NCBI GenBank assembly: GCA_028751095.1
Contig: JAQZCZ010000013.1
Span: 1-32,995, forward strand
Direction: 5' to 3'
Length of the DNA: 32,995 nt
Origin: Euryarchaeota archaeon Ods01
GTDB taxonomy: Archaea; Halobacteriota; Halobacteria; Halobacteriales; Halorutilaceae
The notes under the pieces are model-generated. The model ran no database searches. It was not told the origin of the DNA and saw only the letters and a list, made by a program, of their open reading frames with translations. A program made the position numbers and the translations under genes. This document shows positions 18,176 through 25,789 of the stretch, one piece after another. Within the stretch, counting starts at the first letter, position 1, and every line of letters begins with the position of its first letter.

Positions 18176-18925
18176 TTAAGTTTTTGATAGGTCGGCGAGA
18201 CGACGGAGAGACTCTTCTTCGACGGGATGGAGGGACGCAGGCACGACGAGGAGATGTAACGGGGAGCCGAAGTCGTGTTCTGCAACCTTCTCGGGCTTTC
18301 CGGCGTAGACGTGTACGTCGTCACTTCCGAGACGCGCAACCCCGACGGCGAGAGACGCGTCTACGTCCGAGTCGGCGAGGCGTTGCGCGGCGTCTGAGGC
18401 ACGCATATACCTCCCGTTGTCCGAGATATCGAGGTAGACGAGCGTATGGCGGTCGCGTTCGAGGTTCTCGGCGACGCGTTCGAACGGCGAGTCGGGTTCC
18501 CAGCCCTCGTGGTCGTCGAACGGAAGCGTCGTCGAAGCGCCGAAACGGTAGTTCTGTAAACCGGTCGCGCCACAGACGGCGGTCGAGGCGCTCGGCGCGT
18601 GGACGACACGCGTCTCAACGCCGCGTTCAAGCGCGCGTAGACGGAGGTCGGCGTGTGTCGTGCTTACCATAGGGTCGCCGCCGACGAGGAAGACGACGTT
18701 CTTCTCGGTCGCTTCGTCGACGACGCGGCTTCCGCTCTCGACCTCGTCGCGGTCGAGTACCTCTATACGCGTGCCGTGGAACTCCTCTAGGTCCTCGACG
18801 GGGGCGGCGGGGAGAACGCTCGTGTAGAACTCGGCGTAGGCGGCGTCTGCGTCTGCGATTGCGTCGCGTCCCTTGAGGGTAATATCGCGTTCGTCGTACA
18901 GTCCAAGACCTACGAAGGTTAGCAT
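18176..18925 (-). CDS. dphB: Diphthine synthase
   Basis: MLTFVGLGLYDERDITLKGRDAIADADAAYAEFYTSVL...VVFLVGGDPMVSTTHADLRLRALERGVETRVVHAPSASTAVCGATGLQNYRFGAS; start trimmed to 18925. Confidence 0.96.
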   Translation of the reverse strand: MLTFVGLGLYDERDITLKGRDAIADADAAYAEFYTSVLPAAPVEDLEEFHGTRIEVLDRDEVESGSRVVDEATEKNVVFLVGGDPMVSTTHADLRLRALERGVETRVVHAPSASTAVCGATGLQNYRFGASTTLPFDDHEGWEPDSPFERVAENLERDRHTLVYLDISDNGRYMRASDAAQRLADSDVDASLAVGVARLGSDDVHVYAGKPEKVAEHDFGSPLHLLVVPASLHPVEEESLRRLADLSKT

Positions 18926-19003
18926 ACGCGACAAAGAACACGGCGCACCTAATTGTTTCCGGAGTTCCCCAACGCATTTGGTACGCGCGGACGACTCCCC
19001 GCC

Positions 19004-20134
19004 ATGGAACGTAGATACGATATCGTCACGCCGGAGGAGATTGACGAAGGCGAGGCAACCGACGCTTATTTCGAAAGAACCGAGGAGATACTCGAAGGTG
19101 AGGGCGTCAACCCGTCGGTCGTCGCCGATGTCGGCGAGGCGGTCGGAGAGCCACACGTATTCGCGGGGCTGAAAGACGCCGCACGTCTCCTCGAAGGAAC
19201 CGGCGTCGACCTGTACGCCCTCCCCGAAGGCTCCGTATTTGAGAAAGCGCCCGTGATGCGTATCGAGGGACCGTACCGTAACTTCGGAAGGTACGAGACC
19301 GCTCTCCTCGGATTCATCTGTAAGGCGTCCGCGGTAGCGACCTCTGCGGCGCGTCTGAAAGCCGCGGCAGGCGATGCCTCGGTTGTTTCCTTCGGAACCC
19401 GCCGCGAACATCCGACGACGGCGGCAATGATAGAGCGCTCGGCGCATATAGGCGGTGCCGACGGTGTCTCGAACGTCGCCGGAGCGCGCGCTGTCGGACT
19501 CGAAGCCACGGGGACGATGCCGCATGCTCTCGTCATCTCGATGCGCGACCAAGTGCGCGCGTGGAAGGCTTTTGACGAACACGTCGACGAAGACTATCCG
19601 CGCATAATGCTGTGCGACACGTACGACGACGAAAAGAAGGAGTCGGTTGCGGCGGCGGAAACGCTCGGAGACGCGCTCGAAGGCGTACGTCTCGACACGA
19701 CCGGAAGCCGACGCGGCAGTATGCGGGAGATAGTCGAGGAGGTTCGGTGGGAACTCGACGTACGCGGCTACGACCACGTCGATATCTTCGTAAGCGGGGG
19801 TATAGGCATCGACGAAATAATAGACCTCCGCGACGTAGCCGACGGATTCGGCGTCGGAGGCTCCATGGCAAGCGTTCCGCCGGTCGACTTCTCTCTCGAT
19901 ATCGTCGAGGTCGAAGGCGAGTTAGCCGGTAAACGCGGCGAGAAGAGCGGCAGGAAGGAGGTCTACCGCGACGACGACGGCGAACACGTTGTTCCCGCGG
20001 ACGAAGCCGAGCGCTCCGACTACGTACAGGTACTCGACGACGGAGAGGTCGTGCGCGACTTCGACGCCGACGAGGCGCGTGGACGCGTCTTGTCGAGCTT
20101 CGAACTGATAGAAGAAGCCGTCGAAGACGCCTGA
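19004..20134 (+). CDS. Nicotinate phosphoribosyltransferase family protein
   Basis: MERRYDIVTPEEIDEGEATDAYFERTEEILEGEGVNPSVVADV...SFGTRREHPTTAAMIERSAHIGGADGVSN...GTMPHALV; VSGGIGIDEIIDLRDVADGFGVGGSM. Confidence 0.92.
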   Translation: MERRYDIVTPEEIDEGEATDAYFERTEEILEGEGVNPSVVADVGEAVGEPHVFAGLKDAARLLEGTGVDLYALPEGSVFEKAPVMRIEGPYRNFGRYETALLGFICKASAVATSAARLKAAAGDASVVSFGTRREHPTTAAMIERSAHIGGADGVSNVAGARAVGLEATGTMPHALVISMRDQVRAWKAFDEHVDEDYPRIMLCDTYDDEKKESVAAAETLGDALEGVRLDTTGSRRGSMREIVEEVRWELDVRGYDHVDIFVSGGIGIDEIIDLRDVADGFGVGGSMASVPPVDFSLDIVEVEGELAGKRGEKSGRKEVYRDDDGEHVVPADEAERSDYVQVLDDGEVVRDFDADEARGRVLSSFELIEEAVEDA

Positions 20135-20140
20135 GCTCTC

Positions 20141-20758
20141 TCAGACGCTTGCGACAAGCTCTAGTTCGCGGACTTCGCCGCCCGGACTCTGCTCCTCAAA
20201 CACCTGTCCGTCGAAAAGGTAGACCGTCGAGCCGGTCGTTTCGTCGTCCCAGCAACGCTCGTCTATCCCTGCCTTCGAACACGTCCTGTCGAGGAACTGG
20301 GCAGGACTCCAGCTTCGTTCGACCGGCACGGTCGGTAGCATCCATCCCGAGTCGCGTCCGTTCTCGACTATCGCGCCGTGTCTTCCGACCTCCAGCTTCT
20401 CCGCGGCGTCGCCGTCGACTTCCTCCACCTCGTCAAAGACGCAGAGCGTGACCGAAACCGAGTCGAGTTCACATCTGCTGAGTTCTGACGTGCCTTCGCA
20501 AGAAGAGGATGCTTCGATTACCGCGTCAACGATAGCCTCCGAAAGCTGTTTTTCGCGTTTATACGATACCCCGCTACCTCGTACCCTTCTCATCCCGCGC
20601 GTCGATTCGAGACGCACGGCGGCACCGACGCGCTCGTAGAACACGTCGGTCATACATCCCGGGCGTTCGCGTTTACCGTCCGCGACGTAGGAACGCATCG
20701 AGTTACGCGCAAGCTCGACTGCTTTTTCCCCCTTCTCTGCGTTCAGTACTGTCCCCAT
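20141..20758 (-). CDS. AMMECR1-domain protein
   Basis: AVELARNSMRSYVADGKRERPGCMTDVFYERVGAAVRLESTRGMRRVRGSGVSYKREKQLSEAIVDAVIEASSS...GRHGAIVENGRDSGWMLPTVPVERSWSPAQFLDRTCSKAGI; preceded by strong SD-like aaggagggtgat. Confidence 0.85.
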   Translation of the reverse strand: MGTVLNAEKGEKAVELARNSMRSYVADGKRERPGCMTDVFYERVGAAVRLESTRGMRRVRGSGVSYKREKQLSEAIVDAVIEASSSCEGTSELSRCELDSVSVTLCVFDEVEEVDGDAAEKLEVGRHGAIVENGRDSGWMLPTVPVERSWSPAQFLDRTCSKAGIDERCWDDETTGSTVYLFDGQVFEEQSPGGEVRELELVASV

Positions 20759-20924
20759 CTTATCACCCTCCTTGAAACCATTCTATAGTTCATTAGAGTT
20801 CTACGAATAAATTCTTTCTGCAATTTACGACGTTTCTACGTGCATAATATCAGAAGTTCTGTTTGGATATGTTCAATCTCGGTTAGCCATGTGAGAATTT
20901 TTCTTCCGGCAGTTCTCCGCAAAC

Positions 20925-20932
20925 GGTATACG
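20925..20932 (+). promoter_or_regulatory. Candidate TATA box for RNase P RNA
   Basis: ggtatacg about 25 nt upstream of the P1 5' strand. Confidence 0.4.
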
Positions 20933-20954
20933 GCGTGGCGACGTATACTACCAT

Positions 20955-21303
20955 GGTGGAGAAAGGACGGCTCCCGTGTCAAAACGAGGAAAGTCCCCCC
21001 ACCGCGGGACAGGTGACTTCGCGCAAGCGGAGGTCTCGAAAGGGACGGCTCTGGAACAGAAACGCACACGTCCTCCCCCGACCCGTGACGTCCGCGAACC
21101 GAGCCGCGAGGCGAGGGAGTTAACCGGCAGAGGGAAGACGGGGAGGGAACGGTGGAACGGCGAAACCTCACCGGTGCAAGCCGACGCCTTGGTAGTCCCG
21201 CATCGGCGTCGGTGCTTCGCTTCCGCGCAAGCGGTGCGAGGTCCGCGTCCGCGGACTCAGCTAAATGCCGTCGAGAACAGAAGGGGGCTTACTCTTCTCC
21301 GCC
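20955..21303 (+). ncRNA. rnpB: RNase P RNA (archaeal)
   Basis: Conserved CR I GAGGAAAGTCC (20986-20996), GGUGCAA element near 21172, CR IV/V GCTAAATGCCGTCGAGAACAGAAGGGGGCTTA (about 21260-21291); P1 ggtggagaa (20955-20963) pairs with ttctccgcc (21295-21303); P4 pairing aag(u)ccccc/gggggcuu with the universal bulged U at 20994. Confidence 0.93.
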
Positions 21304-21915
21304 GTCTCTAAAGCTGACAAACTCGTCCGGCGAACGGCGCATCTTACGTTCGCGTTCCCATTCGTCGCTTTCCTCGTCAGGATACCCGAGCGTCAGCATC
21401 AGAACCGGATGCCATGTCTCCGGAACGTCGAGGGTCTCGCAGACGGAGTCGGCGTCCCAGCCACCCATCGGACATGACGCGACGCCGCGGTCCCACGCGG
21501 CGTACATCAGCGTAGTCGCCGCGATGGTACACGACTGGATTACCCAGCGTTCGTTCTGCTCGAAAGGTTCGTCCTGCATCTCCTCAATGAGTTTCTCGGC
21601 GCGGTCCTCGGCGCGGTAGCCCTTCTCGGCTTGGTCACGGAAGACGCGTTCGGCGTGCGCCCCCCTGTCGAGGTTCCCGAACGCGACGGCGACAGCGGCG
21701 GCGTCGGTGACGTGTTCCTGCCCGTACGCCGCCTCGCGTAGCTCCGCCTGTCCCTCCTCGTCGTCGACAACGACGAACTCCCACGGCTGGAGGTTGTAAC
21801 TCGACGGCGACCATCGCACGTCCTCGAAAATACTTAGAATCTCGTCACGCGTCAGTTCCTCGTCGGCGTACTCGTGGACACTCCGACGCGTCCGTATAGC
21901 TTCTCCGGTCTCCAT
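21289..21915 (-). CDS. Nitroreductase family protein
   Basis: AIRTRRSVHEYADEELTRDEILSIFEDVRWSPSSYNLQPWEFVVVDD...ASCPMGGWDADSVCETLDVPETWHPVLMLTLGYP. Confidence 0.94.
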   Translation of the reverse strand: METGEAIRTRRSVHEYADEELTRDEILSIFEDVRWSPSSYNLQPWEFVVVDDEEGQAELREAAYGQEHVTDAAAVAVAFGNLDRGAHAERVFRDQAEKGYRAEDRAEKLIEEMQDEPFEQNERWVIQSCTIAATTLMYAAWDRGVASCPMGGWDADSVCETLDVPETWHPVLMLTLGYPDEESDEWERERKMRRSPDEFVSFRDGGEE

Positions 21916-21994
21916 GGAGTAAGGAGGTCCCGACGCGGGTTGAAGCCGTCGTTTCTACGCGAAGACTTTTCCGTGAGGTCGGTCAATCCCCGTT

Positions 21995-22435
21995 ATGTTA
22001 CGTGCGGTCGACGTGGTCGCAACCGGCTCGGTAGGTATCTGGCTCGGAAGTATCGTCTTCTTCTCGTTCGTCGTAGCGCCGAGGATTTTCGCCGTCCTTG
22101 AGCGGGAGCGGGCAGGCGACGTGGTAAACGCCATCTTCCCTGCCTACTATGTCCTTGGCTCCCTGTTCGGAGTCGTCGCCTTCGGCGCGGGCGTCGTGCG
22201 CGGCGTCCTCGACGCCTTCGGTCTCTACCTCGGCTTGTACTTCGCTTCCCTCGCTGTCGGAGTCGTCCTTGCCGTCTTTTCGCGCGCCTACCTTGTCCCG
22301 CGTATTGAAGGTACCGACCGGTCGCGTGACAACGGCGACCCCGATGCCTTCGAAAAGTACCACGGAGCGTCGGTCAAGCTTAACTCGTTGATGCTTGTCA
22401 CCGTCGGGGCGGCGCTCGTCTTCTGGCACGTATAG
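21995..22435 (+). CDS. DUF4149-like membrane protein
   Basis: About four hydrophobic segments; VGIWLGSIVFFSFVVAPRIFAVLERERAGDVVNAIFPAYYVLGSLFGV, typical of this family. Confidence 0.75.
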   Translation: MLRAVDVVATGSVGIWLGSIVFFSFVVAPRIFAVLERERAGDVVNAIFPAYYVLGSLFGVVAFGAGVVRGVLDAFGLYLGLYFASLAVGVVLAVFSRAYLVPRIEGTDRSRDNGDPDAFEKYHGASVKLNSLMLVTVGAALVFWHV

Positions 22436-22473
22436 CCGGAAGGAATTTGTCGCGGGACGACGAACCGACGCCT

Positions 22474-22992
22474 ATGCCAGATGAGACTGACGAGATAGAG
22501 ACGGAAGGAATGGGTATGGAGGAGTTGTCGGAAGATGGTATAGAAGCGGTTCTTGAGGGAGAGTCGCTCGGTGTCCTGAGCATGTGCGACGACGGCGAGC
22601 CTTACGGGGTCCCGATGTCGTTCGGGTACCACGAAGGCGACGTTTACTTCGAGTTCGGAACCGTCGAAGAAGGACGTAAGTTCGAGGTACTCGACGAACA
22701 TCCGCTCGCCTCCCTGACCGTCTACGCGCTTGACAGAAGCCGGTGGGGGGACTCGACGGCGAACGTGTTCCCGACGGGGTTTGCATGGGCAAGCGTGATA
22801 GCTACCGGAGAGGTCGAGAAGGTCGAAGAGCCGCCCGAGGAAGCTGTCGAAGCTATCTTCGAGGCACGGCGTCCGTCGCCCGCGAACCCGTGGGGTGGTT
22901 CGATGGCAGAGACGGACCTGACTTTCTACAGGATGAACGTCGACGGTATAGAAGGACGGAAAGCAGGCGGCAAGAACCCCGCTGAGGACTAG
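22474..22992 (+). CDS. Pyridoxamine 5'-phosphate oxidase-like flavin-binding protein
   Basis: LGVLSMCDDGEPYGVPMSFGYHEGDVYFEFGTVEEGRKFEVLDEHPLASLTVY; ATG at 22474 preferred to TTG at 22447. Confidence 0.82.
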   Translation: MPDETDEIETEGMGMEELSEDGIEAVLEGESLGVLSMCDDGEPYGVPMSFGYHEGDVYFEFGTVEEGRKFEVLDEHPLASLTVYALDRSRWGDSTANVFPTGFAWASVIATGEVEKVEEPPEEAVEAIFEARRPSPANPWGGSMAETDLTFYRMNVDGIEGRKAGGKNPAED

Positions 22993-23915
22993 CTCTCTAT
23001 ACGGCTCAGGAAGTCGTCAGACTCCTCTACGTCTTCAAGGTCGCCGACCTCGACTATCGTTGTCTCCTTGATAGAGTCACGCGCGGGCTTCTCCTCGACG
23101 ACGTAGACGCTCTCGGTCCTTGTTACGTCGGAGATACTGCTCATCAGACGCGCTCGTTTCACCATGTCGGAGCCTGTCGCATCGGTCCCCGTCAGAACGG
23201 TTTCCTCGCTCTCGCGCGACAGAGCGCGGAAGGGGGCGCGTTCTGTGGGTACGACGTCGAAGCCGGCGTCGCGTAGAATGGTGAAGACGCGTCGCTCGGT
23301 CTCGTCCTCGGGTTCGTCGGCGGTCGTCTCGCCCTCTGCGTCGTCCTCGTCGAAGACCTCGACGGGCGAGATAAGCTCCTCGCCGAAGATTTGTTCGAGT
23401 CTCAGAGCGACTTCGAGCGTTGCGTCCATGCCGTCCTCGTACTTAGAGACGGCACGGCGCGAGACGCCGAGTTCGTCGGCGACGCGCCCGAGGCTCATAT
23501 CCTCATCGTCACGGGCGTCTTCGAGAAGGTCGCCGTCGATATTGACGTACAGACCGCCGCTTCCCATGTAGACGAGAGGCGGGACGCCTTCTACGAAGTA
23601 GTCGTGCGCCGTGCCGCGACTCATCGCAGGGACGCCGCGTCGGAGATACAGGACGCCGTCTTCGAGTTCGTGGTCACGTGTCTTGACGCCGACGACGACA
23701 GCCTCGGCGTCAAGATGCGCGGCGAGTGCCTTCATCTCAGCGGCAGTTTCGCCGTCAAGTCCGTCGATATTGACGAGTACCTTGAGGAGAAGAACGAGGT
23801 CGCCTCGGCGCGCCACGACATCGAAGCTCTTGGGGCGTATGTTACACGTATCGCTTACAGCGAATCCTCCTTTCTTCAGAATCCGCGTGGTATCTTCGAG
23901 GACTCGCTCTCTCAT
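22989..23915 (-). CDS. Archaeal HTH-type (XRE-like) transcriptional regulator with N-terminal nuclease-fold-like domain
   Basis: MRERVLEDTTRILKKGGFAVSDTCNIRPKSFDVVARRGDLVLLLKVLVNIDGL; HTH MSLGRVADELGVSRRAVSKYEDGMDATLEVALRLEQIFGEEL; start trimmed to 23915. Confidence 0.85.
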   Translation of the reverse strand: MRERVLEDTTRILKKGGFAVSDTCNIRPKSFDVVARRGDLVLLLKVLVNIDGLDGETAAEMKALAAHLDAEAVVVGVKTRDHELEDGVLYLRRGVPAMSRGTAHDYFVEGVPPLVYMGSGGLYVNIDGDLLEDARDDEDMSLGRVADELGVSRRAVSKYEDGMDATLEVALRLEQIFGEELISPVEVFDEDDAEGETTADEPEDETERRVFTILRDAGFDVVPTERAPFRALSRESEETVLTGTDATGSDMVKRARLMSSISDVTRTESVYVVEEKPARDSIKETTIVEVGDLEDVEESDDFLSRIES

Positions 23916-23940
23916 TCCGTGTCCGAAATAACCGACGGAG

Positions 23941-24813
23941 CTACTTATACATTTCTGCGTAACGTTTCTCCTTCTCACGGTACTCGTCCGCGCCGATAAC
24001 CTCGTCGTACTCGTCGAAGGACAGCTTTTCGACCGACGAAGCTTCGCCCTCGTCTGCGAGTGCGTCGTACGTGTCGCGGACTGCGCGGGTGTACGCGAGA
24101 AGTCCCGAGAGCGGATAGACGACGACATCGAAGCCGAGCGACTTGACTTCGTCGTAGGGCAGGTACGGCGTCTTTCCACCTTCTATCATATTGGCGAAGG
24201 TGGGAACGTCGAAAGCCGTCGCGGCGCGTTCGAGTTCGTCGCGTGACTCGGGGGCTTCCACGAAGATAACGTCTGCGCCCGCCTCGGCGAGCGCCCGACC
24301 ACGTTCGACCGCGGCGTCTATACCGAGCGGTTCGCGGGCGTCGGTACGTCCGACAATAACGAGGTCCTCGTCGCGTTCGTCGCGCTCGTCGGCGGCGGCA
24401 CGGATACGCGTCCGCGCCTCGGCTTCGTCTACGACGCGTTTCTCGTCCATATGTCCGCATCTCTTGGGCCAGTCCTGGTCCTCAATGATGACGCCGCCGA
24501 CGCCCGCGTCGATAACGTCACCGACCGTCTTACGGACGTTGAGGGCGCTTCCGTACCCCGTGTCGATATCAGCGACGACGGGCGCGTCGCACGCCTTAGA
24601 GACGTTCCGGATGCGGTCGAGGTTCGCCGTCCGGTCGAGAAAGCCGAGGTCGGGAAGTCCGAGCGTGGTTGCCGACAGACCGAACCCCGAGGTAAAGACG
24701 GCGTCGAAACGTTCGCCCGCGAGACGTGCCGACAGTGCGTCGAACGCGCCCGGTAGGACGGTTATCTCGTCTGATTCGATATTCTCGCGTAAGATGGCTC
24801 CGGAGTCTTGCAT
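23941..24813 (-). CDS. Isocitrate lyase/PEP mutase superfamily lyase (methylisocitrate-lyase-like)
   Basis: VLPGAFDALSARLAGERFDAVFTSGFGLSATTLGLPDLGFL; VADIDTGYGSALNVRKTV; GVIIEDQDWPKRCGHMDEKRVV; GRTDAREPLGIDAAVERGRALAEAGADVIFVEAP; start trimmed to 24813. Confidence 0.92.
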   Translation of the reverse strand: MQDSGAILRENIESDEITVLPGAFDALSARLAGERFDAVFTSGFGLSATTLGLPDLGFLDRTANLDRIRNVSKACDAPVVADIDTGYGSALNVRKTVGDVIDAGVGGVIIEDQDWPKRCGHMDEKRVVDEAEARTRIRAAADERDERDEDLVIVGRTDAREPLGIDAAVERGRALAEAGADVIFVEAPESRDELERAATAFDVPTFANMIEGGKTPYLPYDEVKSLGFDVVVYPLSGLLAYTRAVRDTYDALADEGEASSVEKLSFDEYDEVIGADEYREKEKRYAEMYK

Positions 24814-24847
24814 ACCGGTGCGACGTGCGCCGGCGTAATCAGGCTTG

Positions 24848-25777
24848 CTAACGCAGATGGACGCAGTCGCCTGCGGTGACGGTACGTTCTCCGTCGTCGG
24901 TCGAAAGGACGAGTGCGCCGGTTTCATCGACGCGTTCGGCGACGCCTTCGAGGGTTTCGTTCGGCGTCTCGACACGGACGCGTCTCCCGAGCGTCGAAGA
25001 CCGGTCACGCCATTCGTCGAGGATTCCGTCGCCGCTCTCGTAGGCGTCTTCGAGTTCGGCGAGGAGGTCGGCGGTGAGTTCGGCGCGGTCAACCTCGCCG
25101 ACGTGTTCCGCGAGCGAGGTGGGCGACGCGTCGGGAACGTCGGGTGCGGCGTTGGCGTTCAGCCCGATTCCGACGACCGCGTGGTCGATACTTTCTGCGT
25201 CCGCCTGCATCTCGACGAGTATCCCGCATAGCTTGTCGCCGTCTACGAGAACGTCGTTGGGCCATTTTATCGTCGCGTCTACGCCCGTCTCCTCAACGGC
25301 GCGCGCGACGGCGACCGAGGCGGCAAGCGTGACGAGCGAGGCTTCGCGCGGCGCGAACCCCGGACGGAGGACGATGCTGGTCCAGACGCCACCCGACGGA
25401 CTCGCCCATTCGCGCCTCCGCCGTCCGCGTCCGCCCGTCTGTTCGTCGGCTAAGACGACGTAGCCCTCATCGACGCCGTCGCGCGCCTTTTCGACCGCAG
25501 TCTCGTTCGTTGACCCGACCGTCTCGCGGTACTCTATCTCGTGACCGACGTACTCGGTTCTGCCGTGGAGTCGGTATGCGACGGCTAGCCCGCCGTACTC
25601 GGGTACGGATTCGAGGCTGTACCCCTCGGAGGTGCTTTCGACGACGAATCCGGCGTCCCGGAGGCGTTCGACGTGTTTCCAGACGGCGTTCCGCGAAACG
25701 TCGAAACGTTCGGCGAGCGCGCCTCCCGAGACGACCTCATCCCGCGCTAATGCGTCGAGTACGTCACGTGCGTCCAT
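24848..25777 (-). CDS. birA: Biotin--[acetyl-CoA-carboxylase] ligase with N-terminal HTH
   Basis: N-terminal winged HTH; ETVGSTNETAVEKARDGVDEGYVVLADEQTGGRGRRRREWASPSGGVWTSIVLRP; TIKWPNDVLVDGDKLCGILVEM. Confidence 0.95.
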   Translation of the reverse strand: MDARDVLDALARDEVVSGGALAERFDVSRNAVWKHVERLRDAGFVVESTSEGYSLESVPEYGGLAVAYRLHGRTEYVGHEIEYRETVGSTNETAVEKARDGVDEGYVVLADEQTGGRGRRRREWASPSGGVWTSIVLRPGFAPREASLVTLAASVAVARAVEETGVDATIKWPNDVLVDGDKLCGILVEMQADAESIDHAVVGIGLNANAAPDVPDASPTSLAEHVGEVDRAELTADLLAELEDAYESGDGILDEWRDRSSTLGRRVRVETPNETLEGVAERVDETGALVLSTDDGERTVTAGDCVHLR

Positions 25778-25789
25778 CGTCTTCCTCCA

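Noticed and set aside
18926-19777. N-terminal 284-aa extension of the dphB ORF
   Set aside because: Overlaps the NAPRTase gene in antisense; DphB homology begins at the ATG at 18925 (MLTFVGLGLYD)
20836-21171. ORFs on both strands between AMMECR1 and nitroreductase
   Set aside because: They lie over the RNase P RNA gene; no protein-family features
23916-24179. N-terminal extension of the HTH regulator ORF
   Set aside because: Overlaps the upstream lyase gene on the same strand in another frame; conserved start MRERVLEDTTRILKKGGF is at 23915
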